54,021 nt of DNA. Source: Psychrobacter coccoides. Lineage in GTDB: Bacteria; Pseudomonadota; Gammaproteobacteria; Pseudomonadales; Moraxellaceae. This document shows, piece after piece, positions 46,444 to 54,021 of the stretch. A program made the translations under genes and the position numbers. Position 1 is the first letter of the stretch. Every line of letters starts with the position of its first letter. The notes below the pieces were generated by a model. The model was not told the DNA's origin, did no database searches, and saw nothing but the letters and a program-made list of their open reading frames with translations. The stretch spans positions 1-54,021 of the forward strand of contig NZ_JAGBKM010000022.1 of the NCBI RefSeq assembly GCF_017498085.1. Direction: 5' to 3'.

Positions 46444-47143
46444 GACCTTTAGTCCTTTTGATAAGTGTTGTTTTAAAGTTTATTACCCATCCATACTTAT
46501 GTCGTTATTGATTTTTTAAACGGTATGTTTTTTCTTGAGTAGCCTGGTGTTCAGTTACGCTGAAAACCACTCTCCATAGCTATATTTTTAATTTTAATGT
46601 AAACCTATTGCCTATCTTTTGGTTCATTAACTTAGAGTGTAACGCAACTGTCGTGATAGCTAAAGTGTAAAATTATATTTCATAAAAAAATCGTGAGCCT
46701 AAACCACTAACATCGCTTAAACCGTTACTATTTAAGCCAACTCAGCCGAATTGACGAGCCTTAGCGCATGACAATTCAAGAGAGCAGTATAGTTTTGCTA
46801 GAGTGTGATTATAAAAATGACGGTTCCGGACAGTGTACGCTATTACCAAACATTTATTAGCTTTTTTTACCCTTATGTTTGTTACTGCTGACAGCACACA
46901 TAAGCGAGTCATCAAGCAAGTAACTGAGCGAGTAATCTGACAAAATAGCTGATGACTTCTTATAAAGGTCACTAAACATCAAGATTAAACCTCTGAGAGT
47001 GGATACTCGTGGCAATCGCTACGGTTTTTTTGTTAGAATACGGCAATGCATTACATGGGGCTTAAGCGAGATACCATAACCGCTTAATACACTTCCTAAT
47101 AAAGACGATTTTCTACTAAAGACAAGATACTAAGGGCAGACGT
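46444..47143. other. Gene-free gap between gdhB and purD
   Basis: 700 bp between divergent genes, holding both promoters. TAGAAT at 47034-47039 could be a purD -10, but no good -35 lies 16-18 bp upstream. A 76-codon frame on the minus strand (46742-46972) has no ribosome site or recognisable product. No repeat or RNA gene is recognised. Confidence 0.4.
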
Positions 47144-48493
47144 ATGATGAATATTTTGGTGATTGGCTCAGGTGGTCGCGAACATGCGCTGGCATGGCAG
47201 TGTGCAAAAGATGAGGCAGTCGATAATGTCTACGTTGCGCCGGGCAATGCGGGTACAGCCTTGGAGCCAAAGTGCCAAAACGTTGTTTTGAAAGACAATA
47301 ATGACGAACATGACGCTGTTATTGAGTTTTGCAAAAATAATAATATTGATATGGTTATCGTCGGACCCGAAGCGCCACTCGTCACAGGTATTGTCGACGC
47401 TTGTCGCAAGGCTGGCATCAAGGCTTGGGGACCCACGGCATATTGTGCGCAGTTAGAGGGCTCCAAGACTTTTGCCAAAGAATTTATGGCTGAGCATAAC
47501 ATTCCAACCGCCGCTTATCAGGGTTTTACCGATGTTGATAGCGCCAAAGCCTATATTGATGAGCAAGGTGCCCCTATCGTCATCAAAGCTGATGGACTGG
47601 CTGCAGGTAAAGGCGTTATCGTTGCCGAAACGATCGAACAAGCTTATGCAGCTGTTGATGATATGCTGGCAGACAATAAGTTTGGGGATGCAGGTAGCCG
47701 CGTGGTGATTGAGCAGTTTCTTCAAGGAGAAGAAGCCAGCTTTATTTGTATGATTGATGGCAAAAACATCTTACCGATGGCGACCAGTCAAGACCATAAG
47801 CGTGCTTTTGAAGGCGATACTGGCCCCAATACCGGCGGTATGGGTGCGTATTCTCCTGCCCCAGTTGTCACGCAAGAAGTACATGACAAGGTGATGACAC
47901 AAGTGATTCAGCCCGTGGTTGATGCCATGAATGCAGCCGGTCATCCTTATACTGGGTTTTTGTATGCAGGCCTGATGATTGATAACGCTGGTGACCCTTA
48001 CGTTATCGAATTCAACTGCCGCTTTGGTGACCCTGAGACTCAGCCTATTTTGATGCGCTTGCAGTCATCGATGGTAGACTTGGTTGCTCAGGGCTTGGCT
48101 GGCACGTTACCCGCTCAAGCAAAATGGGATGAGCGCCCTGCTCTTGGTATTGTAATGGCCTCAAAAGGCTATCCAGAAACATCATCTAAGGGCGATGTTA
48201 TTACTGGATTACCAGCATTAGATCAAGCTAATGACTCAGCAATAAAAGTGTTTCATGCCGGTACGGCGTTTAACCATAATACCGCTTTAGACAATCAAAA
48301 AGCAGATATAACAACTGATGAGGATAAAGAAGTTGTCACAAACGGTGGCCGCGTATTATGTGTGACTGCTCTGGCAGACACCATATCAGATGCCCAGCAG
48401 GCAGCACTCACCGTTACTGCTGCAATCGGCTTTGATGGCGCCCAATACCGCCGTGATATCGGGCATCATGCTATTACTCGCAAGGACGCTTAG
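47144..48493 (+). CDS. purD: Phosphoribosylamine-glycine ligase
   Basis: 449 residues; E. coli PurD is 429. It joins phosphoribosylamine and glycine with ATP in purine synthesis. The N-terminal GSGGREHALAWQ, the ATP-grasp block PIVIKADGLAAGKGVIVAET and the metal-binding YVIEFNCRFGDPETQPIL are clear. About 20 extra residues (TALDNQKADITTDEDKEV) lie before the conserved NGGRVLCVTAL near the end. GGGCAG lies before the ATG pair. It ends in a terminator and stands alone. Confidence 0.96.
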   Translation: MMNILVIGSGGREHALAWQCAKDEAVDNVYVAPGNAGTALEPKCQNVVLKDNNDEHDAVIEFCKNNNIDMVIVGPEAPLVTGIVDACRKAGIKAWGPTAYCAQLEGSKTFAKEFMAEHNIPTAAYQGFTDVDSAKAYIDEQGAPIVIKADGLAAGKGVIVAETIEQAYAAVDDMLADNKFGDAGSRVVIEQFLQGEEASFICMIDGKNILPMATSQDHKRAFEGDTGPNTGGMGAYSPAPVVTQEVHDKVMTQVIQPVVDAMNAAGHPYTGFLYAGLMIDNAGDPYVIEFNCRFGDPETQPILMRLQSSMVDLVAQGLAGTLPAQAKWDERPALGIVMASKGYPETSSKGDVITGLPALDQANDSAIKVFHAGTAFNHNTALDNQKADITTDEDKEVVTNGGRVLCVTALADTISDAQQAALTVTAAIGFDGAQYRRDIGHHAITRKDA

Positions 48494-48546
48494 AGTAGAC
48501 TCTGTCAAAACAATGTCCTGTGTTCTCTGATACACTCTATAGATAG

Positions 48547-48583
48547 ACCTCAGTCAGAATAAAGACTGAGGTATTGTTTGTTT
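48547..48583 (+). terminator. Terminator after purD
   Basis: ACCTCAGTC (48547-48555) and GACTGAGGT (48564-48572) form a perfect 9-bp stem around an 8-nt loop, then ATTGTTTGTTTT. Confidence 0.8.
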
Positions 48584-48706
48584 TCATTGTAATCATCTGT
48601 ACTATGACCTAGCAGTCAGTACGATTTTGTATTCTAACATTACAGACCACTTGTATTGTTAGTCTCTAACCCGCAAATCAGTTGCAACTGATGAATGGTT
48701 ATATCT

Positions 48707-50101
48707 ATGGCACACAATACTTCTAAACCTTCTAATAACAAGCAATCGATTGATAACCTAAAAACCTCTGGGTTCGAACGTCGGTTGTCTATCGCCAAAA
48801 CCTCTTTGAATATAGGCCGCCGCTGGGCAGGCAATAGCATGTCAGGCATCTTTTTGGACAAAAACACTCGTGCCAAACGCAATCAAGCGTTTATGGAAGC
48901 ACAAGCAAATTATGTCGTAGAAGAGCTGGGCAAGCTAAAAGGCTCTGTGGTGAAAATTGGTCAGATGTTGGCGCTGTATGGCGAGCATGTATTGCCACCT
49001 GAGATTACTAGCGCATTACAAACGCTGAATGATGATACAGCGACACTCAGTTGGCCAAAGATTGAGCAAACTCTGCGCCATACTCTAAAAGACAAGCTCA
49101 ATGAACTTAAAGTCGACCCTGTCCCTATTGGGACCGCCTCCCTTGCGCAAGTCCATCGTGCCACAGTTATTGCTACAGGTGAGGAAGTTGTATTAAAGAT
49201 CCAATACCCAGGCGTGGCAGAAGCAATAGACTCTGACTTGGCCTTATTTAAGCGTCTGTTAAAGGTAAGTAATGTCGTGCCACAAACCCGTGCTTTGGAT
49301 GCTTGGTTTGAAGAGATTCGTGACCTGCTGCACCATGAGGTGGATTACAAAATTGAAGCTGCTACGACCGAACGGTTTTATGAACGCCTAAAAGATGACC
49401 CCCGTTATGTGGTGCCTAAAATCAACCGCACCTATTCAAGTAAGCGCTTACTTTGTATGACTTTTGAGTCTGGCGTGCCGGTGACTTCAGATGCATTACA
49501 GACCCTGCCCCACGAACGTCGAAATGCTATTGGACAAGCAGCAATCGAAATTATGATGCAGGAAATCTTTGTTTGGGGAGAAATGCAAACTGACCCCAAC
49601 TTTGGCAACTACTTGGTACGTATCAGTGATGATGAAAATGAACTTGATAAGTTAGTATTGTTAGATTTTGGTGCTATCCGTCAGTTTGATGAAAACTTAT
49701 TAATGATCGCTCACAACTTATTGCGTGCAGGCTACCATCATGATCATAAAGCGATGATGAATAGTATGACAGGCTATGAATTTTTTGAGACGATGAGCGG
49801 TAAAGTCAGATCTGACATAGCTTCTTTGTTTTTATTGGCTACTGAACCATTTAGTGACCCTGATAGCAACCCCGATATTCCTAGTGATTGTTTGGATGAG
49901 CAGCAGCGTTATATTTGGGCAAACAGTAAGCTACATTCACGTATATCAGCAAGTGCCACTAAAGCGGTGCAATCATTTGAATTTAATTTACCTCCCAAAG
50001 AGTTTATGTTTATCAGTCGTAAGTTTATTGGTGCTTATACATTTTTGACGGTGATTGACGCTCATACTGATTCTGCTAGATTGGTAAAACCTTATTTATA
50101 A
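48707..50101 (+). CDS. UbiB/ABC1-family atypical kinase-like protein
   Basis: 464 residues from the ATG at 48707; another in-frame ATG lies 12 bp earlier and neither has a clear ribosome site. ABC1/UbiB marks: KIGQML (KxGQ motif), PIGTASLAQVHRA in place of the alanine-rich loop, VVLKIQYPGV (Lys), HHEVDYKIEA, DPNFGNYLV and LLDFGAIRQF (DFG). Homologues support ubiquinone synthesis or lipid handling. It lacks the C-terminal double membrane helix of UbiB, so it is one of the soluble paralogues. Function is not assigned further. Confidence 0.9.
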   Translation: MAHNTSKPSNNKQSIDNLKTSGFERRLSIAKTSLNIGRRWAGNSMSGIFLDKNTRAKRNQAFMEAQANYVVEELGKLKGSVVKIGQMLALYGEHVLPPEITSALQTLNDDTATLSWPKIEQTLRHTLKDKLNELKVDPVPIGTASLAQVHRATVIATGEEVVLKIQYPGVAEAIDSDLALFKRLLKVSNVVPQTRALDAWFEEIRDLLHHEVDYKIEAATTERFYERLKDDPRYVVPKINRTYSSKRLLCMTFESGVPVTSDALQTLPHERRNAIGQAAIEIMMQEIFVWGEMQTDPNFGNYLVRISDDENELDKLVLLDFGAIRQFDENLLMIAHNLLRAGYHHDHKAMMNSMTGYEFFETMSGKVRSDIASLFLLATEPFSDPDSNPDIPSDCLDEQQRYIWANSKLHSRISASATKAVQSFEFNLPPKEFMFISRKFIGAYTFLTVIDAHTDSARLVKPYL

Positions 50102-50128
50102 TTAATTGTTATTTGCTAAATTTTTCTG

Positions 50129-50153
50129 CCGCTCTTTAGGAGCGGTTTTATTT
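50129..50153 (+). terminator. Terminator after the UbiB-like gene
   Basis: CCGCTC (50129-50134) pairs with GAGCGG (50140-50145), followed by TTTTATTTT. Confidence 0.8.
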
Positions 50154-50165
50154 TGAATTTATTTA

Positions 50166-50185
50166 TTTGCTTAGGCTATTTTATA
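50166..50185 (+). repeat. 20-bp direct repeat, copy 1
   Basis: TTTGCTTAGGCTATTTTATA, identical to 50966-50985. The two copies lie exactly 800 bp apart on either side of the TrmB-like gene. Confidence 0.8.
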
Positions 50186-50238
50186 GTAGATAAATTAAGC
50201 ATCTTTATCTGTATGACTTAAGATTATTGTTACAGATT

Positions 50239-50907
50239 TTAAAAGGTATCTATCATTTGCCAATGATCAAATCTAGTTAAATAACCCTCAGGCTTTGTCA
50301 TTGTCAACTGCCAACACCTCTCGTTCCGGGCCAAATACTTGACCTCAAAATGGGTACGGTCACTATCATTTGCTACGACATTGCGGCTATAAGGCAGCTG
50401 CCAAACCTTTGCTGCCTGCTGCTCAGCATTATCAATATAAGCCTCTATGTTTGTGGCCAGTATAATCTTCCCTTCTGGCTGCAAACGTGATAATAAAAAT
50501 TCAAAGAATGGCATGTTTAGCCATTGTTGGTTTGGATTATGCTGCTCAGGGTTGGGATACAAAATATATATACCAGCTAAACTGTTGGGCGCAATGGCAT
50601 GGACGACCCATGCAATGGCGTCAGCATGCACGGGCGTTAAATTATCCAAAGACTGCTGCGTAAAAAGCCTATGAAAAGCTTCAAATTTATTACGGGTGCG
50701 CTCAATCGCAATTAAATGCTTATCAGGATTTTCTGTCGCAAAGCTTAGTGCATGCTTGCCCTTCCCTGCTCCAATCTCAAGTATTAAAGGTTGTTTCAGG
50801 GTTTCTCTTTGTAAAGCTTCTGGAATAGTAAATTTGCGTGGTGGTGTTAGTTTTTCTGGTTGAAACGCTCTTAGATGATTATGAGAGAGGTTGTTCTGGT
50901 GATTCAT
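50239..50907 (-). CDS. TrmB-like SAM-dependent methyltransferase (diverged)
   Basis: 222 residues. The SAM-binding motif LILEIGAGKGKHALSFA and the family block THFEVKYLARNERCWQL place it in the TrmB (tRNA m7G46) superfamily. The usual catalytic FPDPW-KKRH-KRR stretch is replaced by LYPNPEQHNPNQQW, losing the Asp and the basic tRNA-binding run. True m7G46 activity is thus doubtful; a related YPNP-type methyltransferase paralogue is more likely. It is flanked by 20-bp direct repeats. A weak GAG lies before the ATG. Confidence 0.8.
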   Translation of the reverse strand: MNHQNNLSHNHLRAFQPEKLTPPRKFTIPEALQRETLKQPLILEIGAGKGKHALSFATENPDKHLIAIERTRNKFEAFHRLFTQQSLDNLTPVHADAIAWVVHAIAPNSLAGIYILYPNPEQHNPNQQWLNMPFFEFLLSRLQPEGKIILATNIEAYIDNAEQQAAKVWQLPYSRNVVANDSDRTHFEVKYLARNERCWQLTMTKPEGYLTRFDHWQMIDTF

Positions 50908-50965
50908 GGATAAACTCTATTTTTTGATTTCTGTGTGATGTGTAAGTTGGGACTTCTTTAATTTT

Positions 50966-50985
50966 TTTGCTTAGGCTATTTTATA
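50966..50985 (+). repeat. 20-bp direct repeat, copy 2
   Basis: Exact second copy of the sequence at 50166-50185. It lies 58 bp upstream of the TrmB-like start codon, within the likely promoter region of that gene. Confidence 0.8.
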
Positions 50986-51010
50986 TATCACTATTATGCT
51001 TTAGGTATTA

Positions 51011-51161
51011 TATAGTCAAGCCACTATAAAATAGATGCAGCGTTACTGAGATGGATTTTTCGCAGCCTCTGGAGTGACGGAGTCGCACAGTAAGCAAGGA
51101 AAATTTGTACCAGTAGCACGTTATAATAGCTGTACTCTTTTTATTGAGGACTCACACTATA
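51011..51161. repeat. MITE-like dispersed repeat, copy 2
   Basis: This 151-bp sequence begins TATAGTCAAGCCACTATAAA and ends CACACTATA, resembling copy 1 (2780-2924) over its full length; the best core (near 51092-51114) is identical. The right end is more decayed than in copy 1. It occupies the region upstream of yacG and allows a long spurious upstream reading frame. Confidence 0.6.
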
Positions 51162-51283
51162 AGCTTTTGGTAGGGACATTTATTTGTCTTTTAAAGACTG
51201 CATGCTATTATAACGGTTCTTCTTCATTGATAGTACTTCTCCTAATCATTGTACTCAAACCTTTAGGACAGCCCCACTTTATT

Positions 51284-51475
51284 ATGACAGAATCTAACTT
51301 AAACCCTGCCCCAAAGACATACCCCTGCCCTCATTGTGGCACGCTCACAGCGTGGCAAGACAACAAATATAAGCCGTTTTGTAGTGAGCGCTGTAAGCTG
51401 ATTGACTTTGGCGCTTGGGCCAATGAAGAGTATAGCGTCCCTGCCGAAACGACTCCGTTTTCTGATGAGCTATAA
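51284..51475 (+). CDS. yacG: DNA gyrase inhibitor YacG (zinc ribbon)
   Basis: 63 residues, the normal size. The zinc site CPHCG and FCSERCKLID (C-x2-C, C-x3-C) is typical, followed by FGAWANEEYSVP. YacG binds GyrB and blocks DNA binding by gyrase. The frame continues 70 codons upstream through the repeat element, but MTESNL is the family-like start; AGGA lies about 15 nt before it, which is long. It is probably transcribed with the aminotransferase gene that follows 57 bp later. Confidence 0.93.
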   Translation: MTESNLNPAPKTYPCPHCGTLTAWQDNKYKPFCSERCKLIDFGAWANEEYSVPAETTPFSDEL

Positions 51476-51532
51476 TCTGATAACACAATATTTTAACTGT
51501 ATTTTCTTTACTCAACCTTAAGGATGCTATGT

Positions 51533-52714
51533 ATGTCAGCCACTTATCTGATGCCCACTTATAATCGCCAACCGATTAGCTTTACTCGTGGCTTGGGCAG
51601 CTGGTTATATACCAAAGAGGATACGCCCTATTTAGATGCTTTAACAGGCATTGCCGTATGCGGTCTTGGACATTGCCACCCACAAGTGACTGATGCGATT
51701 CAGCAGCAAGCCGCCACTTTAGTACATACCAGTAATTTATTCGGTATTGATTGGCAAGAGCGTGCTGGCCAAGCTCTCTGTACGGCCGCTCAAATGGATA
51801 GTGTGTTTTTTGCCAATAGTGGTGCTGAGGCCAATGAAGCGGCGCTAAAAATGGCTCGCTTATACGCTCATCAGTGTGGTTTTAAACGTCCTAAAGTCAT
51901 CGTGATGGAACAGTCCTTTCACGGTCGTACGCTGCTATCAGTATCAGCCACCGCCAACCCTAAAGCACGTGAAGGCTTCTTTACTTTAGACGATGATTTT
52001 ATTCGTGTGCCCTTTGGGGACATCGACGCCATCCAGCAAGCTGCCGCCGAGCATGAAGACATTTGTGCCCTATTGGTCGAGCCTATTCAGGGCGAGGGTG
52101 GACTAAACACTGCTGATAATGGATTTGCCTATTTGGAAGCACTACAAGCAGAGTGCGATGCCCATGATTGGCTCTTTATGCTTGATGAGGTACAAACGGG
52201 CAACGGGCGCACGGGTAAATATTTTGCTTATCAGCATAGCAGCGCTCGTCCTGATGTATTGACCACTGCTAAAGGTTTGGGAAATGGCTTTCCTGTCGGC
52301 GCCTGTATGGTACGTGGACGGGCTAATGGCTTGTTTGGAGCTGGCAGTCATGGCTCAACTTATGGTGGTACGCCGCTTGCCAGTCGTGTGGTTCATAGTG
52401 TCTATGAGGTACTGTCTGATGGCGACATCATGAAAAACGCGGTCAGTGAGGGTCAGTTTATTCGTGACGGGATAACGGATAAATTACAAAAGCATGGCGT
52501 GAGCAGCCGCGGGGCGGGAATGATGATAGGTATCGCTCTGCCTGAATCAATAGACTGCAGCCAACTGGTAGATCGTGCACGTGATGAGCATCAGCTTATC
52601 ATCAACGTTACTGGTGGCCATGTCATACGCTTATTACCACCACTGAATATGCAACGTGATGAAAGCGAGCAAGTGGTTGAGCGCCTATTAAGCTTATTGA
52701 CTCCCTTATTTTAA
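51533..52714 (+). CDS. argD: Acetylornithine aminotransferase-type enzyme (class III)
   Basis: 393 residues from the ATG at 51533, which AAGGA precedes by 8 nt; an ATG 9 bp earlier abuts that site. Class-III PLP fold: FFANSGAEANEAALKMAR, LVEPIQGEGG and TTAKGLGNGFPVGA (PLP Lys near 247). Best match is ArgD, which transfers an amino group from glutamate to N-acetylglutamate semialdehyde in arginine synthesis, and may also serve lysine synthesis (DapC). Succinylornithine and GABA-type relatives cannot be fully excluded from motifs. Confidence 0.9.
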   Translation: MSATYLMPTYNRQPISFTRGLGSWLYTKEDTPYLDALTGIAVCGLGHCHPQVTDAIQQQAATLVHTSNLFGIDWQERAGQALCTAAQMDSVFFANSGAEANEAALKMARLYAHQCGFKRPKVIVMEQSFHGRTLLSVSATANPKAREGFFTLDDDFIRVPFGDIDAIQQAAAEHEDICALLVEPIQGEGGLNTADNGFAYLEALQAECDAHDWLFMLDEVQTGNGRTGKYFAYQHSSARPDVLTTAKGLGNGFPVGACMVRGRANGLFGAGSHGSTYGGTPLASRVVHSVYEVLSDGDIMKNAVSEGQFIRDGITDKLQKHGVSSRGAGMMIGIALPESIDCSQLVDRARDEHQLIINVTGGHVIRLLPPLNMQRDESEQVVERLLSLLTPLF

Positions 52715-52780
52715 ATACCTGCTGTTTTTTGGTATGGCTGTCAGCACCTAGATAGCGTAGCCATGACATTACTACAGGTA

Positions 52781-52810
52781 AAAGACCTCCAGTTCAAACT
52801 GGAGGTCTTT
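52781..52810. terminator. Bidirectional terminator between argD and LysR gene
   Basis: AAAGACCTCCAGT (52781-52793) and ACTGGAGGTCTTT (52798-52810) form a perfect 13-bp stem with a TCAA loop, A-rich before and T-rich after. It ends both convergent genes. Confidence 0.85.
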
Positions 52811-52848
52811 ACTTATACATCATAGCTTTTACATTTTTTTCTGAACCA

Positions 52849-53748
52849 TTAGCCAGCATGAAAGTATTTTTTGAGTACTTCCAAACAACGGCTGACTTTA
52901 GCAGGTTGTTGCTCACGGTTTAAGGTTACCGCATACAATACAAAACTTGGCAACTGATAGCCGGTTAATACCTCGACCAGATTACCATTAGCTAGGTCGT
53001 TTTTGGCATCCATCTCCATCATTCTCACCACACCATGACCCTCTTTTGCCAAGGTTAGTGCCATAAAGACATTATTGGTGTGAATGCGTGATGACATCTT
53101 TAGCCGTGTTTTTTTACCTGTTTCGGTCTGTACAAAGTCCAGCTGACTGGCGTCCTTCATGATATCGATACAAATGAGCTGATGCTCATTTAAATCTTTA
53201 GGCGATTCAATCTTTTTGTGATGTCGCAAATACTGAGGAGAGGCCACCAGAACTTGCCGCACATCAGATAACGGATGGTTACTTAATGTCAAATCATCGA
53301 TGCTTGGGCTCATACGAATGGCGATATCGATGCGCTCATCAATCAAGTCGACATAATGATTGTCTGCCAAAAAAGTAATGCTTAAATCATTATGTGCTGC
53401 CATCCATGTGGATAAGGCGGGTAAAATATGATGCACCCCTAACTCAGGGGTAGTGGCTATACGCAGACTGCCCGCCAACTCATCACGCAATTGATTGACC
53501 TTGATCCGGCCTTGCTCAGCAGCGCTGACCATATCTCTTGCCGCTTCATAAAAGCTTTCGCCCGCTTCGGTCAAACTGAGCTTACGTGTAGAACGATGCA
53601 GCAGCACCACACCCAGCTCATTTTCCAATGATCGAATCTGTTGGCTGACTGCACTGGTGGTAATCCCAAGCTCACGAGCCGACCCACTGAAGGACCCGTG
53701 CCCTACCACACTGGCAAACACAGCCATACCACGTAAATTATCTAGCAT
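52849..53748 (-). CDS. LysR-family transcriptional regulator
   Basis: 299 residues from the ATG at 53748, with GGGTGA upstream; a TTG 12 bp earlier gives a weaker start. The N-terminal winged helix-turn-helix reads FASVVGHGSFSGSARELGIT then SAVSQQIRSLENELGVVLLH and STRKLSLTEAGESFYE, typical LysR. The C-terminal effector domain has LRIATTPELGVHHILPAL and is full length. It resembles the CrgA/AaeR-like group. Its target may be a neighbour outside the window. Confidence 0.93.
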   Translation of the reverse strand: MLDNLRGMAVFASVVGHGSFSGSARELGITTSAVSQQIRSLENELGVVLLHRSTRKLSLTEAGESFYEAARDMVSAAEQGRIKVNQLRDELAGSLRIATTPELGVHHILPALSTWMAAHNDLSITFLADNHYVDLIDERIDIAIRMSPSIDDLTLSNHPLSDVRQVLVASPQYLRHHKKIESPKDLNEHQLICIDIMKDASQLDFVQTETGKKTRLKMSSRIHTNNVFMALTLAKEGHGVVRMMEMDAKNDLANGNLVEVLTGYQLPSFVLYAVTLNREQQPAKVSRCLEVLKKYFHAG

Positions 53749-53885
53749 ATTTTCACCCAAGCTATTTTTAGCTAACTTTATTTTTTAATATAACTTAACT
53801 ATTATAGCGGATAATATAAGTTTTTCACAAAGAACTACAAAACTCCCCTCTCATTGGAACCTGCCAAATATGACTGAAAGCATTA

Positions 53886-53916
53886 TTTGACTTCCTCCCC
53901 TCGCTAAACCGAGGGG
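53886..53916 (-). ncRNA. IS605-type right end hairpin and presumed 3' part of the TnpB omega-RNA
   Basis: CCCCTCG (53897-53903) and CGAGGGG (53910-53916) form a perfect stem with the tnpB stop codon in the loop. On the minus strand the hairpin is followed by AGGAAGTCAAA, a typical right-end sequence of IS200/IS605-type elements. In known TnpB elements this region is the omega-RNA scaffold, and the guide is read from DNA just outside the end. The boundary near 53886 is inferred. Confidence 0.6.
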
Positions 53917-54020
53917 ATTCCTACAACTAGACGGTCAAGCCCGACCGCAAGGATGTTCTTAGCGGCATTGATATCTCTATCATGCCATGTGCCACACTCA
54001 GCACACCTCCATCCTCTTAT
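53904..54020 (-). CDS. tnpB: IS200/IS605-type TnpB, C-terminal fragment (5' end outside window)
   Basis: The minus-strand frame open to the window edge encodes about 38 residues ending at the stop in the hairpin loop. [20 protein letters not shown] contains the zinc-ribbon CxxC pair and the DRDxNAA-N motif of RuvC-III, both hallmarks of TnpB (RNA-guided nuclease). No frameshift is seen in this part. The rest of the gene continues beyond the window, so its integrity is unknown. Confidence 0.9.
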   Translation of the reverse strand: MRGWRCAECGTWHDRDINAAKNILAVGLDRLVVGIPSV

Positions 54021-54021
54021 T

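Noticed and set aside
46742..46972. 76-codon open frame on the minus strand between gdhB and purD
   Set aside because: No ribosome site, no signal or domain pattern, and AT-rich intergenic composition; looks like chance.
47011..47039. Sigma-70 promoter for purD
   Set aside because: TAGAAT is a fair -10, but the best -35 at allowed spacing matches only three of six bases.
51074..51283. Upstream extension of yacG through the repeat element
   Set aside because: Would add 70 residues with no YacG homologue; the family start MTESNL fits at 51284.
1..54021. CRISPR array, tRNA or rRNA genes
   Set aside because: No regularly spaced repeats, CCA-ended cloverleaf or rRNA-like blocks were seen on reading; a tRNA scan could still find one I missed.

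Overview
The window looks like chromosomal DNA of a Psychrobacter-like gammaproteobacterium (Moraxellaceae). This is inferred from the moderate GC content, the protein style, the large 180-type NAD-glutamate dehydrogenase, a sulfate-binding protein made as a lipoprotein, and small dispersed intergenic repeats. It contains about 36 supportable protein genes, no rRNA or tRNA that I can see, and no CRISPR array. Fragments of two unrelated insertion sequences lie at the two edges: the 3' end of an IS1-family element at the left and the 3' end of an IS200/IS605-type tnpB with its right-end hairpin at the right.

Layout. 1-2924 is an accessory-looking edge: IS1 remnant, a RhuM-Fic protein, an unknown lipoprotein and a MITE-like repeat. 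2971-8128 is a hydantoinase/oxoprolinase pair (hyuB-hyuA) followed by an AraC-type regulator. 8477-17918 holds mtfA with a class-II uvrA, a DUF819 membrane protein, a DEAD-box RNA helicase with a long leader and RG-rich tail, a DUF1176 exported protein and a YghU-type glutathione transferase. 18208-19584 is an MdtD-like MFS exporter. 19716-22028 is an iron-storage module: two complementary bacterioferritin subunits, Bfd behind a well-formed Fur-type promoter, and an ArsR-type regulator.

22149-33723 is a nearly complete assimilatory sulfate pathway. It has the sulfate ABC transporter (sbp-cysT-cysW-cysA), ATP sulfurylase (sat), sulfite reductase hemoprotein (cysI) overlapping a DUF934 gene, PAPS/APS reductase (cysH) and siroheme synthase (cysG). 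Sat and cysI diverge across a gap carrying a 174-bp MITE with about 20-bp terminal inverted repeats. No APS kinase is present.

33864-39506 is sbcD-sbcC (Mre11/Rad50-type nuclease). 39540-46443 carries a WG-repeat exported protein, an HdeD-family membrane protein and the giant NAD-glutamate dehydrogenase. 47144-53748 carries purD, a UbiB/ABC1 kinase-like protein, a diverged TrmB-like methyltransferase between exact 20-bp direct repeats, yacG, an argD-type aminotransferase and a LysR regulator.

The observations most worth following up are: the split-function bacterioferritin pair with a hairpin across the intergenic stop codon; two MITE-like families; the RhuM-Fic protein beside IS1; the diverged TrmB-like enzyme; and the TnpB right end, which should encode an omega-RNA whose guide would come from the flanking DNA. 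I see no convincing wholly new multi-gene system. All functional calls come from reading motifs; no database search was run.
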